A stretch of DNA of 5,802 nucleotides from Cyanobacteria bacterium UBA1186 (GTDB lineage Bacteria > Cyanobacteriota > Vampirovibrionia > Gastranaerophilales > Gastranaerophilaceae), in assembly GCA_002309875.1 (NCBI GenBank), contig DBYM01000074.1, positions 10,963-16,764 of the forward strand, read 5' to 3'. Under the pieces are notes generated by a model that saw only the letters and a program-made list of their open reading frames with translations, was not told the DNA's origin and did not search any database. The position numbers were made by a program, and so were the translations under genes. This document shows positions 1-5,688 of the stretch, piece after piece (within the stretch, counting starts at the first letter, position 1; the number at the start of each line of letters is the position of its first letter).

Positions 1-545
1 CCGTATTTATCCACATTGAACGAAAATTTAAACGTAATTCCGTTCGGCATAATCGGAAGTTTAACATCCTGCATGATTTTATTTTGGAGGTTTGACCTCC
101 ATTTATTCCACGCAATTTCCTCCTCCTGCTGTGTCATTACTTTGGGAACAGGAACTGTCTGCGTCTTTGTTTCAGTTTTAACAACGGGGTTTTCGACTTT
201 TTGAGTCTGAACAACAGTCTGAACTTTTGGAGTTTCAGCCTTCTGAACTTTTGTTTCCGTTTTCTTTACGGGCTGTTTGACTTCAACTTTTTTAACCTGC
301 TGAGGTTTTGTCTGCGTTTGGGTTTTGACGGTTTTTGTTTCCTTTTTTGTTACGGTTTCAACAGGCTTTGCAGGTATTTCCATAATAGGAATTTCCTCTT
401 TTTCAACCGTTTTGACCTCTTCGGGAACAAGTGTGTAATCCGAATTATACACAATAACGGATTTATGCATATCAGGCTTGATAGCACAAATGCTGAGCGT
501 TGAAACAACGAGTAATATTAAAAGTACCTGAACTAAAATTCTCAT
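1..545 (-). CDS. TonB/TolA-like periplasmic protein, C-terminus cut by window edge
   Basis: The reading frame is open from an ATG at 545-543 to the left edge, giving 181 complete codons without a stop. Residues 2-20 form a signal-anchor or signal-peptide helix. Residues 23-28 read KPDMHK. Residues about 60-135 are a low-complexity linker rich in Lys, Val, Thr, Gln and Pro, typical of periplasm-spanning TonB/TolA linkers. Residues about 141-181 (EEEIAWNKWRSNLQNKIM onward, then KFSFNVDKYG) match the start of the TonB/TolA C-terminal fold. By family knowledge such proteins pass force or energy from the inner membrane to envelope partners; the actual partner here is unknown. The start codon overlaps the stop of the upstream 530-aa gene as ATGA, with no strong Shine-Dalgarno, so translation is probably coupled. 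The Cys at residue 20 sits in a poor lipobox (L-S-I-C), so a lipoprotein is unlikely. The end of the domain lies outside the window. Existence of the gene is very secure, the family call good. Confidence 0.87.
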   Translation of the reverse strand, partial: MRILVQVLLILLVVSTLSICAIKPDMHKSVIVYNSDYTLVPEEVKTVEKEEIPIMEIPAKPVETVTKKETKTVKTQTQTKPQQVKKVEVKQPVKKTETKVQKAETPKVQTVVQTQKVENPVVKTETKTQTVPVPKVMTQQEEEIAWNKWRSNLQNKIMQDVKLPIMPNGITFKFSFNVDKY

Positions 546-2134
546 TCTATCTTGGCTGCCAATTCTTCACACGCAAAGGTTTCAAACTTGGTCTGACTGA
601 GCATAAATGTTTCTGCAATCAATAATGCAGTCGGAACAAGTGCCGCAAGCATACTCAAAAGCAGACCGCTCAAATCGCTTCCCATCTCACCCATAAAGTA
701 AGACGCATTCATCGAAAATTCAATAAATATTATGCAAAGCCCGATAACAAATGAACGGCGCATTTCTCTGTCTAGTTTCTTAACCCCTTCAAGTCCGTAG
801 ATTTCAACACCGTGCTGAATATAATTGCTGAAACCGTCATTCTTGATAACGTTTGAGCCCTGAATCTTTTTACTGCACAAAAATCCGTTTACAAAGTTAA
901 AGAATGCAAAGATAATCAAAAACGTTGCCAATACCAAAAATACGGGACTTAATCTCAAACCTGAAATTCTTACCCAGCCCGCTGCTTCGGGGAAACACAT
1001 CGCAAGAGTATTTGAAACACCGTAAGCAAGGAACGGTGCGGTTATAATACCCAAAATGATTTCACCGATTGATTTAATCTGAAGCATAAACTGCTTATCC
1101 TGAATATTCCTTATTTTTGCCTTGCCCATAGTATTAACAAAACGTTCAATCCATTGCTGATATTCTTTGATAACCTTCTCAAAATCTTCTCTGTATTCGT
1201 ATTTGTCAAGTTCGTTTCTTATTTCATTGTTTCCGTTTTTATAATATCCGCAGCCCAAAGCCAAAGTGGCCGCAGTTCCTACAAAGAACAACGAAATCAA
1301 AACCGCAAACACGGGGAAAGTTTTTGGTGAAATATAATAAAGTACGTTAATCAGATAGACTGCCGCATAGAAAATCAACGGAAGGCCTATCATAAATTTT
1401 TCCGCAATTCTTGAAGTTGTGGTATCTTCACCGATTTTGTTCTGGAAATACAAAAATACGCCCTGTTTAAGAATTAAACCAATTCCGTAAACAATCAGAG
1501 CATACACAAAAATCAGTTTCATATTTGTAGGCATCTGAATGACATTACCTGCCTCGTTCAGAGGTAATCCCGTCAAATAGTTTGAAACACCGAAAGCACA
1601 AACCAAAGATGCAAAGAATAACGCAATATGAAGCATAATTCCGCCCTTTGAATTCATAGACAATTTGTGTCTCAAATTGTTAATGGTTGAGCCGACCTCT
1701 TTAACAATAGCAACTCTTGCTTCCTCAAGTTCAGCCTTCCTTTTTTCAACCATAAGTTTTGCTGCCGCATTAACATCATTGCCGTAAATCGCTTTAATAT
1801 CATTTTCGGAAATATTTTCCTGAGCAACTTCCCTCGTAGCAGATGAGCCTTCAACCCTGATTGAAATAAACTCGTCAGAGCCGTCAACCATTATCTTGCA
1901 AACTCTTTCAACATCAAGTTTCGGAGGAAGACTTTTTCCCTTGAACAGAAATTTCTGATTATTAAATTGGTTCAGGACCGAACATCTGTTTGTATTACTG
2001 TCATACTGAACGGTGAGCAGAAAATCAAACCCGAGATTCAGCACCATGTCAGCACCCTGACGGGAACTTATATTCACAAGTTGTTTGTCTGCAAATGTTC
2101 TTTCGCCCTGTTTCGTTGTTATTGTAAATGCCAT
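542..2134 (-). CDS. Multi-pass inner-membrane protein with possible FHA-like N-terminal domain
   Basis: I do not recognise a named family. This 530-aa protein has a soluble beta-rich N-terminus (about 1-96), a charged helical, possibly coiled-coil stretch (about 105-160), then about eight membrane helices: near 165-186, 206-226, 248-268, 273-295, 355-379, 396-419, 461-481 and 486-511. The N-terminal domain has an FHA-like pattern, ISSRQGADMVL at 22-32, resembling the usual IGR...D-I-V-L strand, but I see no clear Ser-x-x-His, so phosphothreonine binding is doubtful. AFGVSN (180-185) and AYGVSN (370-375) start two four-helix halves, suggesting internal duplication; residues about 300-350 between them are charged and soluble. 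By the positive-inside rule the N-terminal domain should be cytoplasmic. The ATG has a good ribosome binding site (AGGAG, 7 nt upstream) and an in-frame stop precedes it. It follows the vWA gene after 60 nt and overlaps the TonB-like gene by 4 nt. The gene is certain; the FHA call is weak. Confidence 0.85.
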   Translation of the reverse strand: MAFTITTKQGERTFADKQLVNISSRQGADMVLNLGFDFLLTVQYDSNTNRCSVLNQFNNQKFLFKGKSLPPKLDVERVCKIMVDGSDEFISIRVEGSSATREVAQENISENDIKAIYGNDVNAAAKLMVEKRKAELEEARVAIVKEVGSTINNLRHKLSMNSKGGIMLHIALFFASLVCAFGVSNYLTGLPLNEAGNVIQMPTNMKLIFVYALIVYGIGLILKQGVFLYFQNKIGEDTTTSRIAEKFMIGLPLIFYAAVYLINVLYYISPKTFPVFAVLISLFFVGTAATLALGCGYYKNGNNEIRNELDKYEYREDFEKVIKEYQQWIERFVNTMGKAKIRNIQDKQFMLQIKSIGEIILGIITAPFLAYGVSNTLAMCFPEAAGWVRISGLRLSPVFLVLATFLIIFAFFNFVNGFLCSKKIQGSNVIKNDGFSNYIQHGVEIYGLEGVKKLDREMRRSFVIGLCIIFIEFSMNASYFMGEMGSDLSGLLLSMLAALVPTALLIAETFMLSQTKFETFACEELAAKIE

Positions 2135-2194
2135 ATTTATCTCCTATCTGCACCGTCTGATACTTCACAAACCTCTCCTCAGGAAAGTAGCGTA

Positions 2195-2863
2195 CTATCT
2201 TCCGATTGCTTCTAAAAATCTTCTTCCTGCCTTGTCGGTATTTGTTTCGTTTGCAATAATAAGTTTTTTCTCGCCCAAAATCGGATTGAGTTTTGATTTT
2301 ACCAAATCTAATTTTTCAGGGTGAGCATAAACAAACATCATAGAAAGTTCCGGAATATATTCCTTAACGTTTTTTATATTTTCGGGGAGAGTATCCCAAT
2401 TAATCTGTTTTTCAACGGCACCTTCATTTTCCAAATCGCCGATTACGACAACCGATGGTACGTAACCTTCTTTTTTCATAGTCAGACAGTGTTCAAATGC
2501 TTTTTTCAGAGCCTGTCCGTAAGCCGTTCCGTAATCCTTTGAACTGTATTGCGTAAATGCTTCAACCGCTTTGGTTATACCTTTTGTATCACTCGGAGAG
2601 CCTTCAAATATCAGGTATGAGTCCTCAGAAACTCTCAAAATTTTGATTTGGTCCTCAGGATCAAGAATTGAACACAGAGATTTTGTAAATTTGATTTCGT
2701 CAGGAAGCATTTTCTGATTTGATGCCGAAGAATCAATTACAAAAATTATTGCAGCCTTATGAAAATCATCTACCTTAATATTTTTAGCCGCAAAAAACAG
2801 AAGTTTCCCGACTATTGCAATACATAAAATTAAAAATCCTACCGTTATTAATCTTTTGTTCAT
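2195..2863 (-). CDS. Membrane-anchored von Willebrand A (vWA) domain protein
   Basis: The 222-aa protein has an N-terminal membrane anchor (about residues 5-26, preceded by Asn-Lys-Arg) followed by a vWA-like domain that should lie in the periplasm. The metal-ion-dependent adhesion site is complete: DxSxS as D44-S45-S46-A47-S48 after the hydrophobic strand AAIIFVI, the threonine as T113 in GTAYGQAL, and the aspartate as D143 in VIGDLENEG. Such sites bind Mg2+ or Mn2+ and recognise an acidic residue on a protein partner; a role in assembling or sensing a complex is inferred, the ligand is unknown. The domain is compact and ends near the C-terminus without the extra helices or repeats of BatA/BatB-type proteins, and no MoxR ATPase is visible in the window. 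The start is preceded by AGAGG about 9 nt upstream. It lies 28 nt after the VirB10-like gene, in the same orientation, so it is probably in the same transcript. Confidence 0.87.
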   Translation of the reverse strand: MNKRLITVGFLILCIAIVGKLLFFAAKNIKVDDFHKAAIIFVIDSSASNQKMLPDEIKFTKSLCSILDPEDQIKILRVSEDSYLIFEGSPSDTKGITKAVEAFTQYSSKDYGTAYGQALKKAFEHCLTMKKEGYVPSVVVIGDLENEGAVEKQINWDTLPENIKNVKEYIPELSMMFVYAHPEKLDLVKSKLNPILGEKKLIIANETNTDKAGRRFLEAIGR

Positions 2864-2891
2864 ATATTTTTCCTCTGCTGTTTTTTCATAC

Positions 2892-3923
2892 CTATTTCGA
2901 AATACTTACACTGAACGGTTTTGTCAAAACTATTTCCATCTCTGTATATGACGGGATTTCCGCATCAACACCTTTTTCGGCAGTTGAATAAACAAGAGAA
3001 GCACCTCCGCCTACACCTGCACCTATTGCCGCACCTCTGCCGATGTTGCTGTCCGTAACAAGAGCGGCAAGCATTCCCACTATTGCACCGACTGCTGCTT
3101 TTGTCGCCACATCTTTTACGGTTGAAGCAACCTTGCCCTCATTTGAAACCGTAAAATCGATTGCTTCGGCAGAAATGTTGTAAGTATCGTTATCGGGTGT
3201 TACGACCGTAGTAAAGTCGATAACGACACGCCCGTTCCTTGAGCCGTAAGTTGCACTTCTTGCTTTGGAAAGTGTGCCGTAAACCATGCTACCCTGCGGA
3301 ATTATAACAGTACCGTCACTATAAACCAAGTTGTCCGATACAATCGCAACTATGTTATCGCCTTTTGAAGCGGTTGCGGTATTGATCGAATCCTGCAAAT
3401 ACGCGTTGAACTTAGTACCTGCAGATACTTGCGCAACGTAACCTCTGTATGTATTCGGTTTTTGTGTTTCGGTTTTCTGCTGAGGAGTGGTAAACACAGG
3501 CTCTTCGTCCTCAAATGTATATTTCTTAACCGCACCTGCACTTGATTTCAATTCCTGTGCAAGATTGTCATAAATATTCATAATGTTTGAGTTAAAAGAC
3601 TGTTCGCAAACTATATCACGTTTTTTAACATCTCTTAAAATCAGGCGGTTAACTCTTGTGCTTTTTTCGGACTGATAATAATAAAACATATTATCGCCAC
3701 TCTGCTGAAGAATAATTACGGCAAAATCGTCACCGTTTTGGGAAATCGCATAATAAGGGTTTTCCTTAACAATATTGTAACCGTATGAATTCAGAGTTGA
3801 CATTACAACAGGCTGAATATCCGTTGTTTTTATGTTCTTAAAATAATACAATTCGCTGAAGGCAAAACATGTATTCAACCCCGTGAAACAGAAAAGCAAT
3901 ATCAGCGCAAAAAGTTTTTTCAT
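2892..3923 (-). CDS. Secreted VirB10/TrbI-like protein with glycine-zipper C-terminus
   Basis: The 343-aa protein begins with a signal peptide, MKKLFALILLFCFTGLNTCFA, with likely cleavage after A21. Residues 22-128 form an unrecognised alpha/beta domain, and 130-160 a Gln/Thr/Pro-rich linker. From about 165 the protein follows the VirB10/TrbI pattern: AGTKFNAYLQDSINTATASK, then a strand ending NLVYSDGTVIIPQGSMVYGT, then GRVVIDFTTVVTPD. Residues 276-311 are glycine- and alanine-rich (AAVGAIVGMLAALV and GRGAAIGAGVGGGASLV), like a glycine-zipper membrane segment, and the C-terminus EMEIVLTKPFSV is the usual last strand. VirB10 proteins form envelope channel rings in type IV secretion, but here the N-terminal inner-membrane helix is replaced by a signal peptide and no other secretion gene is present, so conjugation is unlikely. 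The ribosome binding site (GAAGGAG) lies inside the end of the 86-aa gene, two bases separate the genes, and translation is probably coupled. Confidence 0.8.
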   Translation of the reverse strand: MKKLFALILLFCFTGLNTCFAFSELYYFKNIKTTDIQPVVMSTLNSYGYNIVKENPYYAISQNGDDFAVIILQQSGDNMFYYYQSEKSTRVNRLILRDVKKRDIVCEQSFNSNIMNIYDNLAQELKSSAGAVKKYTFEDEEPVFTTPQQKTETQKPNTYRGYVAQVSAGTKFNAYLQDSINTATASKGDNIVAIVSDNLVYSDGTVIIPQGSMVYGTLSKARSATYGSRNGRVVIDFTTVVTPDNDTYNISAEAIDFTVSNEGKVASTVKDVATKAAVGAIVGMLAALVTDSNIGRGAAIGAGVGGGASLVYSTAEKGVDAEIPSYTEMEIVLTKPFSVSISK

Positions 3924-3925
3924 CT

Positions 3926-4186
3926 CTATTGCTCCTTCAAAACTGTACGTGTAACCTGTTTTGTTGTAGTCATTGAGCCGTCTTTGTTAATCTTAAAGAG
4001 GTATTCAATCGTATCCATTGAGAAAGGTTTGTGCATATCCGGTTTTTCCGAACAAATCCATATTGTAAATACCGCAAGAAGAATAAGAATAGCCAAACCA
4101 ATGAGTTTCAGGCTGAAACTTATAATACTTTTTAAGATAAAAAACGCCAAAATGATTATTATTACAGTAGTAATTCCGATACCCAT
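3926..4186 (-). CDS. Small two-helix membrane protein with KPDMHK motif
   Basis: I do not recognise this 86-aa protein. It has two hydrophobic helices, about residues 4-18 and 28-45, with Lys19 and Lys27 in the short loop between them, then a 41-residue hydrophilic tail. By the positive-inside rule the loop is cytoplasmic and the tail periplasmic. The tail starts with ICSEKPDMHK (44-53), which matches ICAIKPDMHK just after the membrane helix of the TonB-like protein at the far end of the same operon, with the same spacing. The tail ends in a Thr/Lys-rich stretch (DGSMTTTKQVTRTVLKEQ). It is the first gene of the minus-strand operon, 2 nt before the VirB10-like gene, whose ribosome binding site lies within its last codons. 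Its own start has a modest site (AGGGA, 7 nt upstream). Codon pattern, spacing and position make it a real gene; its function is unknown. Confidence 0.78.
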   Translation of the reverse strand: MGIGITTVIIIILAFFILKSIISFSLKLIGLAILILLAVFTIWICSEKPDMHKPFSMDTIEYLFKINKDGSMTTTKQVTRTVLKEQ

Positions 4187-4206
4187 CTTAATATCCCTTT
4201 TTTCTG

Positions 4207-4232
4207 TCTATATTATACACACAACCTGTCAA
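4207..4232 (-). promoter_or_regulatory. Probable promoter of the minus-strand operon
   Basis: Read on the minus strand, a perfect TATAAT lies at 4217-4212, about 25 nt before the first gene's start codon, with AAGGGA between as ribosome binding site. A perfect TTGACA is at 4232-4227, but only 9 nt separate the two, too short for a standard promoter; TTGACA to the alternative TATAGA (4212-4207) leaves 14. The -10 is convincing, the -35 partner is not settled. It may be an activator-dependent promoter or TTGACA may be coincidental. Confidence 0.5.
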
Positions 4233-4270
4233 TTAGAAAAGAGTTTTGCCCAAATAAATTACATGTTTAC

Positions 4271-4299
4271 TTGCTATGATTAAAAAATATAAGTATAAT
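4271..4299 (+). promoter_or_regulatory. Promoter for a leaderless GNAT-like transcript
   Basis: TTGCTA (4271-4276) and a perfect TATAAT (4294-4299) are separated by exactly 17 nt. Transcription would start about 7 nt after the -10 element, at or next to the A of the ATG at 4306. This predicts a leaderless mRNA and agrees with the absence of any Shine-Dalgarno before that ATG. It lies back to back with the operon promoter in the 119-nt gap between the divergent genes. Confidence 0.6.
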
Positions 4300-4305
4300 C
4301 TTGTT

Positions 4306-5301
4306 ATGAGTAAGATTCGGAAACTTTACTATTTTGACAAAAAAAGCACGGAGGAGATGATTTCGTTCCTTAATAACGGAGCGGGCGATTCTTATATAAA
4401 CAGGTTAATGTTTAATCCGTTTATTCTTCTGCATCACCTTTTGCCTCTGAAATTAAAATTTCTGCCCGAATCTTATGTTTTGCAGGACGAAAATTCAGTT
4501 AAGGGTTTGATTACGCTTGCGCCAATTAAATCATGCAACCCTAAGGTTGAAATCCAAAAACTTTTGTTTGAAGAAGATTTTTTGGCAGAAGCGGCAGAAC
4601 TTGTACAATATACGGTTTCGAGATACAAGGCAATGGGAGCGGTTTCGGTTATTGTCAAGGTTGATGATTATTTGCCCGAACTTTTGAATATGTTTATTTA
4701 TCAGTGCGGTTTCAGTCAGATTTCTGACGAAAAATTGTGGAGAGTGACGAATTTTCCCGAGACGGATTATGACAAAAAGGCATTCAGAGATTTCAGAAAT
4801 TCTGATTCCGAGAGTGTTGCAGGGTTGTATAACGATTCCCTGCTCCCGCATTTCAGACCGCTTTTGGGAAGGGATAAAACCGAATTTCAGGAGGGTCTTT
4901 TCAGAGGGCTTTCATGCTTCAGCGAATATAAATATATCATTGAAGACACGCAAACGAAAAAGACAATCGGGTATATTTCGATAAAAACAACGGACAATGA
5001 AAATTATATCCTTGATATTATTCAGTCGGGCTGGAGCGATTTGAACATAAATTCGGTTATTCATTTTGCATCTGACAAGATAAAGAAACGGAATAAGCAT
5101 TTCGGATTATTCTTAAAATCACAAAGATATACAAACCTTGGCGAAAAATATGAAGAAATTTTCGGGCAAAACGGGTATGAGTGCGTGCAAAATCAGATTT
5201 TGCTGACCAATTCATCGGCGAGGGTGCTGAAAGAAACATCAAAGTCGGGCAAATATATGATATTAAGTGATTTTATCCCGACAAACGGAATCCCGACATA
5301 A
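4306..5301 (+). CDS. GNAT-like acetyltransferase-fold protein, two-domain
   Basis: The 331-aa protein looks like two GNAT (N-acetyltransferase) folds in tandem. The first spans about residues 30-146: NRLMFNPFILLHHLLPLKLK, then FLPESYVLQDENSVKGLITLA, strand EIQKLLF, helix LAEAAELVQYTVSRYKAMGA, and a closing NMFIYQCGF motif. The second spans about 160-310, more diverged (FRDFRNSDSESVAGLYND, YIIEDTQTKKTIGYISIKTTD). The N-terminal pattern recalls a family I associate with cyanobacteria. The acetyl-CoA phosphate-binding motif (R/Q-x-x-G-x-G/A) expected before the long helix is not visible; FEEDFLAEAAEL stands there, so catalysis is uncertain. An in-frame ATG at 4276 would add ten residues, but a 17-nt-spaced promoter overlaps that stretch and would start transcription at about 4306, so I choose 4306; neither start has a Shine-Dalgarno. 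It is transcribed divergently from the operon and seems to stand alone. No intrinsic terminator follows before the tRNA promoter. Confidence 0.82.
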   Translation: MSKIRKLYYFDKKSTEEMISFLNNGAGDSYINRLMFNPFILLHHLLPLKLKFLPESYVLQDENSVKGLITLAPIKSCNPKVEIQKLLFEEDFLAEAAELVQYTVSRYKAMGAVSVIVKVDDYLPELLNMFIYQCGFSQISDEKLWRVTNFPETDYDKKAFRDFRNSDSESVAGLYNDSLLPHFRPLLGRDKTEFQEGLFRGLSCFSEYKYIIEDTQTKKTIGYISIKTTDNENYILDIIQSGWSDLNINSVIHFASDKIKKRNKHFGLFLKSQRYTNLGEKYEEIFGQNGYECVQNQILLTNSSARVLKETSKSGKYMILSDFIPTNGIPT

Positions 5302-5311
5302 CCCGGAATAC

Positions 5312-5339
5312 TTGCAAAAAAAAGTTGATGTGATATTCT
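5312..5339 (+). promoter_or_regulatory. Probable ancestral tRNA-Arg promoter
   Basis: TTGCAA (5312-5317), a 16-nt spacer and TATTCT (5334-5339) preceded by TGA form an extended -10 promoter. The predicted start at about 5346 is some 8 nt before the tRNA 5' fragment at 5354, the distance expected for a tRNA gene. The intact tRNA-Arg lies 162 nt further on, so this was probably its original promoter and may still transcribe it through the insert. Confidence 0.5.
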
Positions 5340-5353
5340 TAGGACTAAGGCAA

Positions 5354-5371
5354 GCGTCTGTAGCTCAGCTG
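5354..5371 (+). pseudogene. 18-nt 5' fragment of the tRNA-Arg gene
   Basis: GCGTCTGTAGCTCAGCTG is identical to the first 18 nt of the tRNA-Arg gene at 5516-5533, covering the 5' acceptor strand and half of the D-arm. It stops abruptly in the D-loop, where CCCCG replaces GATAG. It sits just downstream of a tRNA-type promoter, so it looks like the original 5' end of the gene, now cut off from the body by an insertion. Confidence 0.75.
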
Positions 5372-5515
5372 CCCCGCGGCGAGCGATAAGGCAAGCCGAA
5401 GGAGCGGAAGCGACTGAGGTGGAGTCGAGAAAACCATTTCGGCTTCGGGTTGGCGAAGACGAAAATGTTTTCGAGCGGAGCCGTTAAACAAATGAAAGTT
5501 AAATAATCAAAATAT
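5372..5515 (+). other. 144-nt structured insert between tRNA 5' fragment and intact tRNA
   Basis: No coding frame with a start and ribosome binding site is evident. The segment is richer in G and C than its surroundings for its first two thirds, with purine-rich alternating steps such as GCGAGCGATAAGGCAAG and short self-complementary parts (CGACT at 5411-5415 with AGTCG at 5423-5427, and a larger hairpin at 5430-5471). The last 30 nt or so are AT-rich and run into the tRNA. Together with the 18-nt duplicated tRNA end it makes a 162-nt unit. It may be a small mobile or repeat element that targets tRNA genes; that is inference. Confidence 0.5.
5430..5471 (+). repeat. Imperfect 42-nt hairpin in the tRNA-proximal insert
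   Basis: AAAAC (5430-5434) pairs with GTTTT (5467-5471), TTTCG (5437-5441) with CGAAA (5460-5464), and CTTCG (5443-5447) with CGAAG (5454-5458) around a GGTTGG loop. Small internal loops separate the three 5-bp blocks. Both strands could fold. Confidence 0.6.
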
Positions 5516-5589
5516 GCGTCTGTAGCTCAGCTGGATAGAGCATCTGCCTTCTAAGCAGAGGGTCGCGCGTTCGAATCGCGCCAGGCGTA
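5516..5589 (+). tRNA. tRNA-Arg, anticodon UCU
   Basis: The 74-nt cloverleaf is complete. Acceptor GCGTCTG pairs with CAGGCGT, with G-U wobbles at pairs 1-72 and 4-69; the discriminator is A5589. The D-arm is GCTC/GAGC around AGCTGGATA. The anticodon stem TCTGC/GCAGA holds loop CTTCTAA, giving anticodon TCT, which reads AGA/AGG arginine codons. The T-arm is GCGCG/CGCGC around TTCGAAT. CCA is not encoded, so it must be added after transcription. The G1-U72 end pair is uncommon for tRNA-Arg. The last two bases are also the first bases of the terminator palindrome. The sequence just upstream is AT-rich with no clear -35, so transcription may come from the promoter at 5312-5339. Confidence 0.96.
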
Positions 5590-5629
5590 AATTTAAAGGG
5601 ACTAGTATGAACTAGTCCCTTTAAATTTA
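5588..5629 (+). terminator. Perfect 19-bp palindromic terminator after tRNA-Arg
   Basis: Two perfectly complementary 19-nt arms (5588-5606 and 5611-5629) flank a 4-nt loop, ATGA. The core GGGACTAGT/ACTAGTCCC is flanked by A/T-rich arms (AAATTTAAA before, TTTAAATTT after), so it resembles an intrinsic terminator working in either direction, although the downstream tract is not pure T. The palindrome starts on the last two tRNA bases, so the terminator stem and the acceptor end compete for T5588 and A5589. Confidence 0.8.
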
Positions 5630-5688
5630 GGTTTGTGAAAGGATTTGAACGTTTTTTTGCGTTCGAGCGCGAACGAGCAGAGGCTGGA

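Noticed and set aside
16..503. Two plus-strand open frames rich in Phe, Leu and Cys
   Set aside because: They are antisense to the Lys/Thr/Gln-rich linker of the TonB-like gene, whose minus-strand frame is continuous and has recognisable domains; they have no sensible ribosome binding site.
1..545. Lipoprotein assignment for the TonB-like protein because of Cys20
   Set aside because: The residue before the Cys is Ile, where a lipobox needs Gly, Ala or Ser, and a related IC occurs after an internal helix in the 86-aa protein.
2135..2194. Terminator or separate transcript between the vWA and 530-aa genes
   Set aside because: Only a short cctcagg-type symmetry is seen, with no T-tract, and no clear promoter; the 60-nt gap fits one operon.
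542..4186. Assignment of the operon to a conjugative type IV secretion system because of the VirB10-like protein
   Set aside because: No ATPase, relaxase, VirB8/VirB9 or coupling protein is present, and the protein has a signal peptide in place of the VirB10 anchor.
4212..4232. Consensus TTGACA and TATAAT as a classical promoter pair
   Set aside because: Only 9 nt separate them; they cannot act together as a standard -35/-10 pair, so only the -10 is given weight.
4357..5301. Alternative GNAT-like start at the ATG at 4357, preceded by GGAGGAG
   Set aside because: The purine run touches the ATG with almost no spacing and would remove the N-terminal strand; it encodes the in-frame Glu-Glu.
5372..5515. 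Small protein encoded in the insert
   Set aside because: No frame with a start codon and ribosome binding site of useful length; the sequence is dominated by hairpins and short repeated purine steps.
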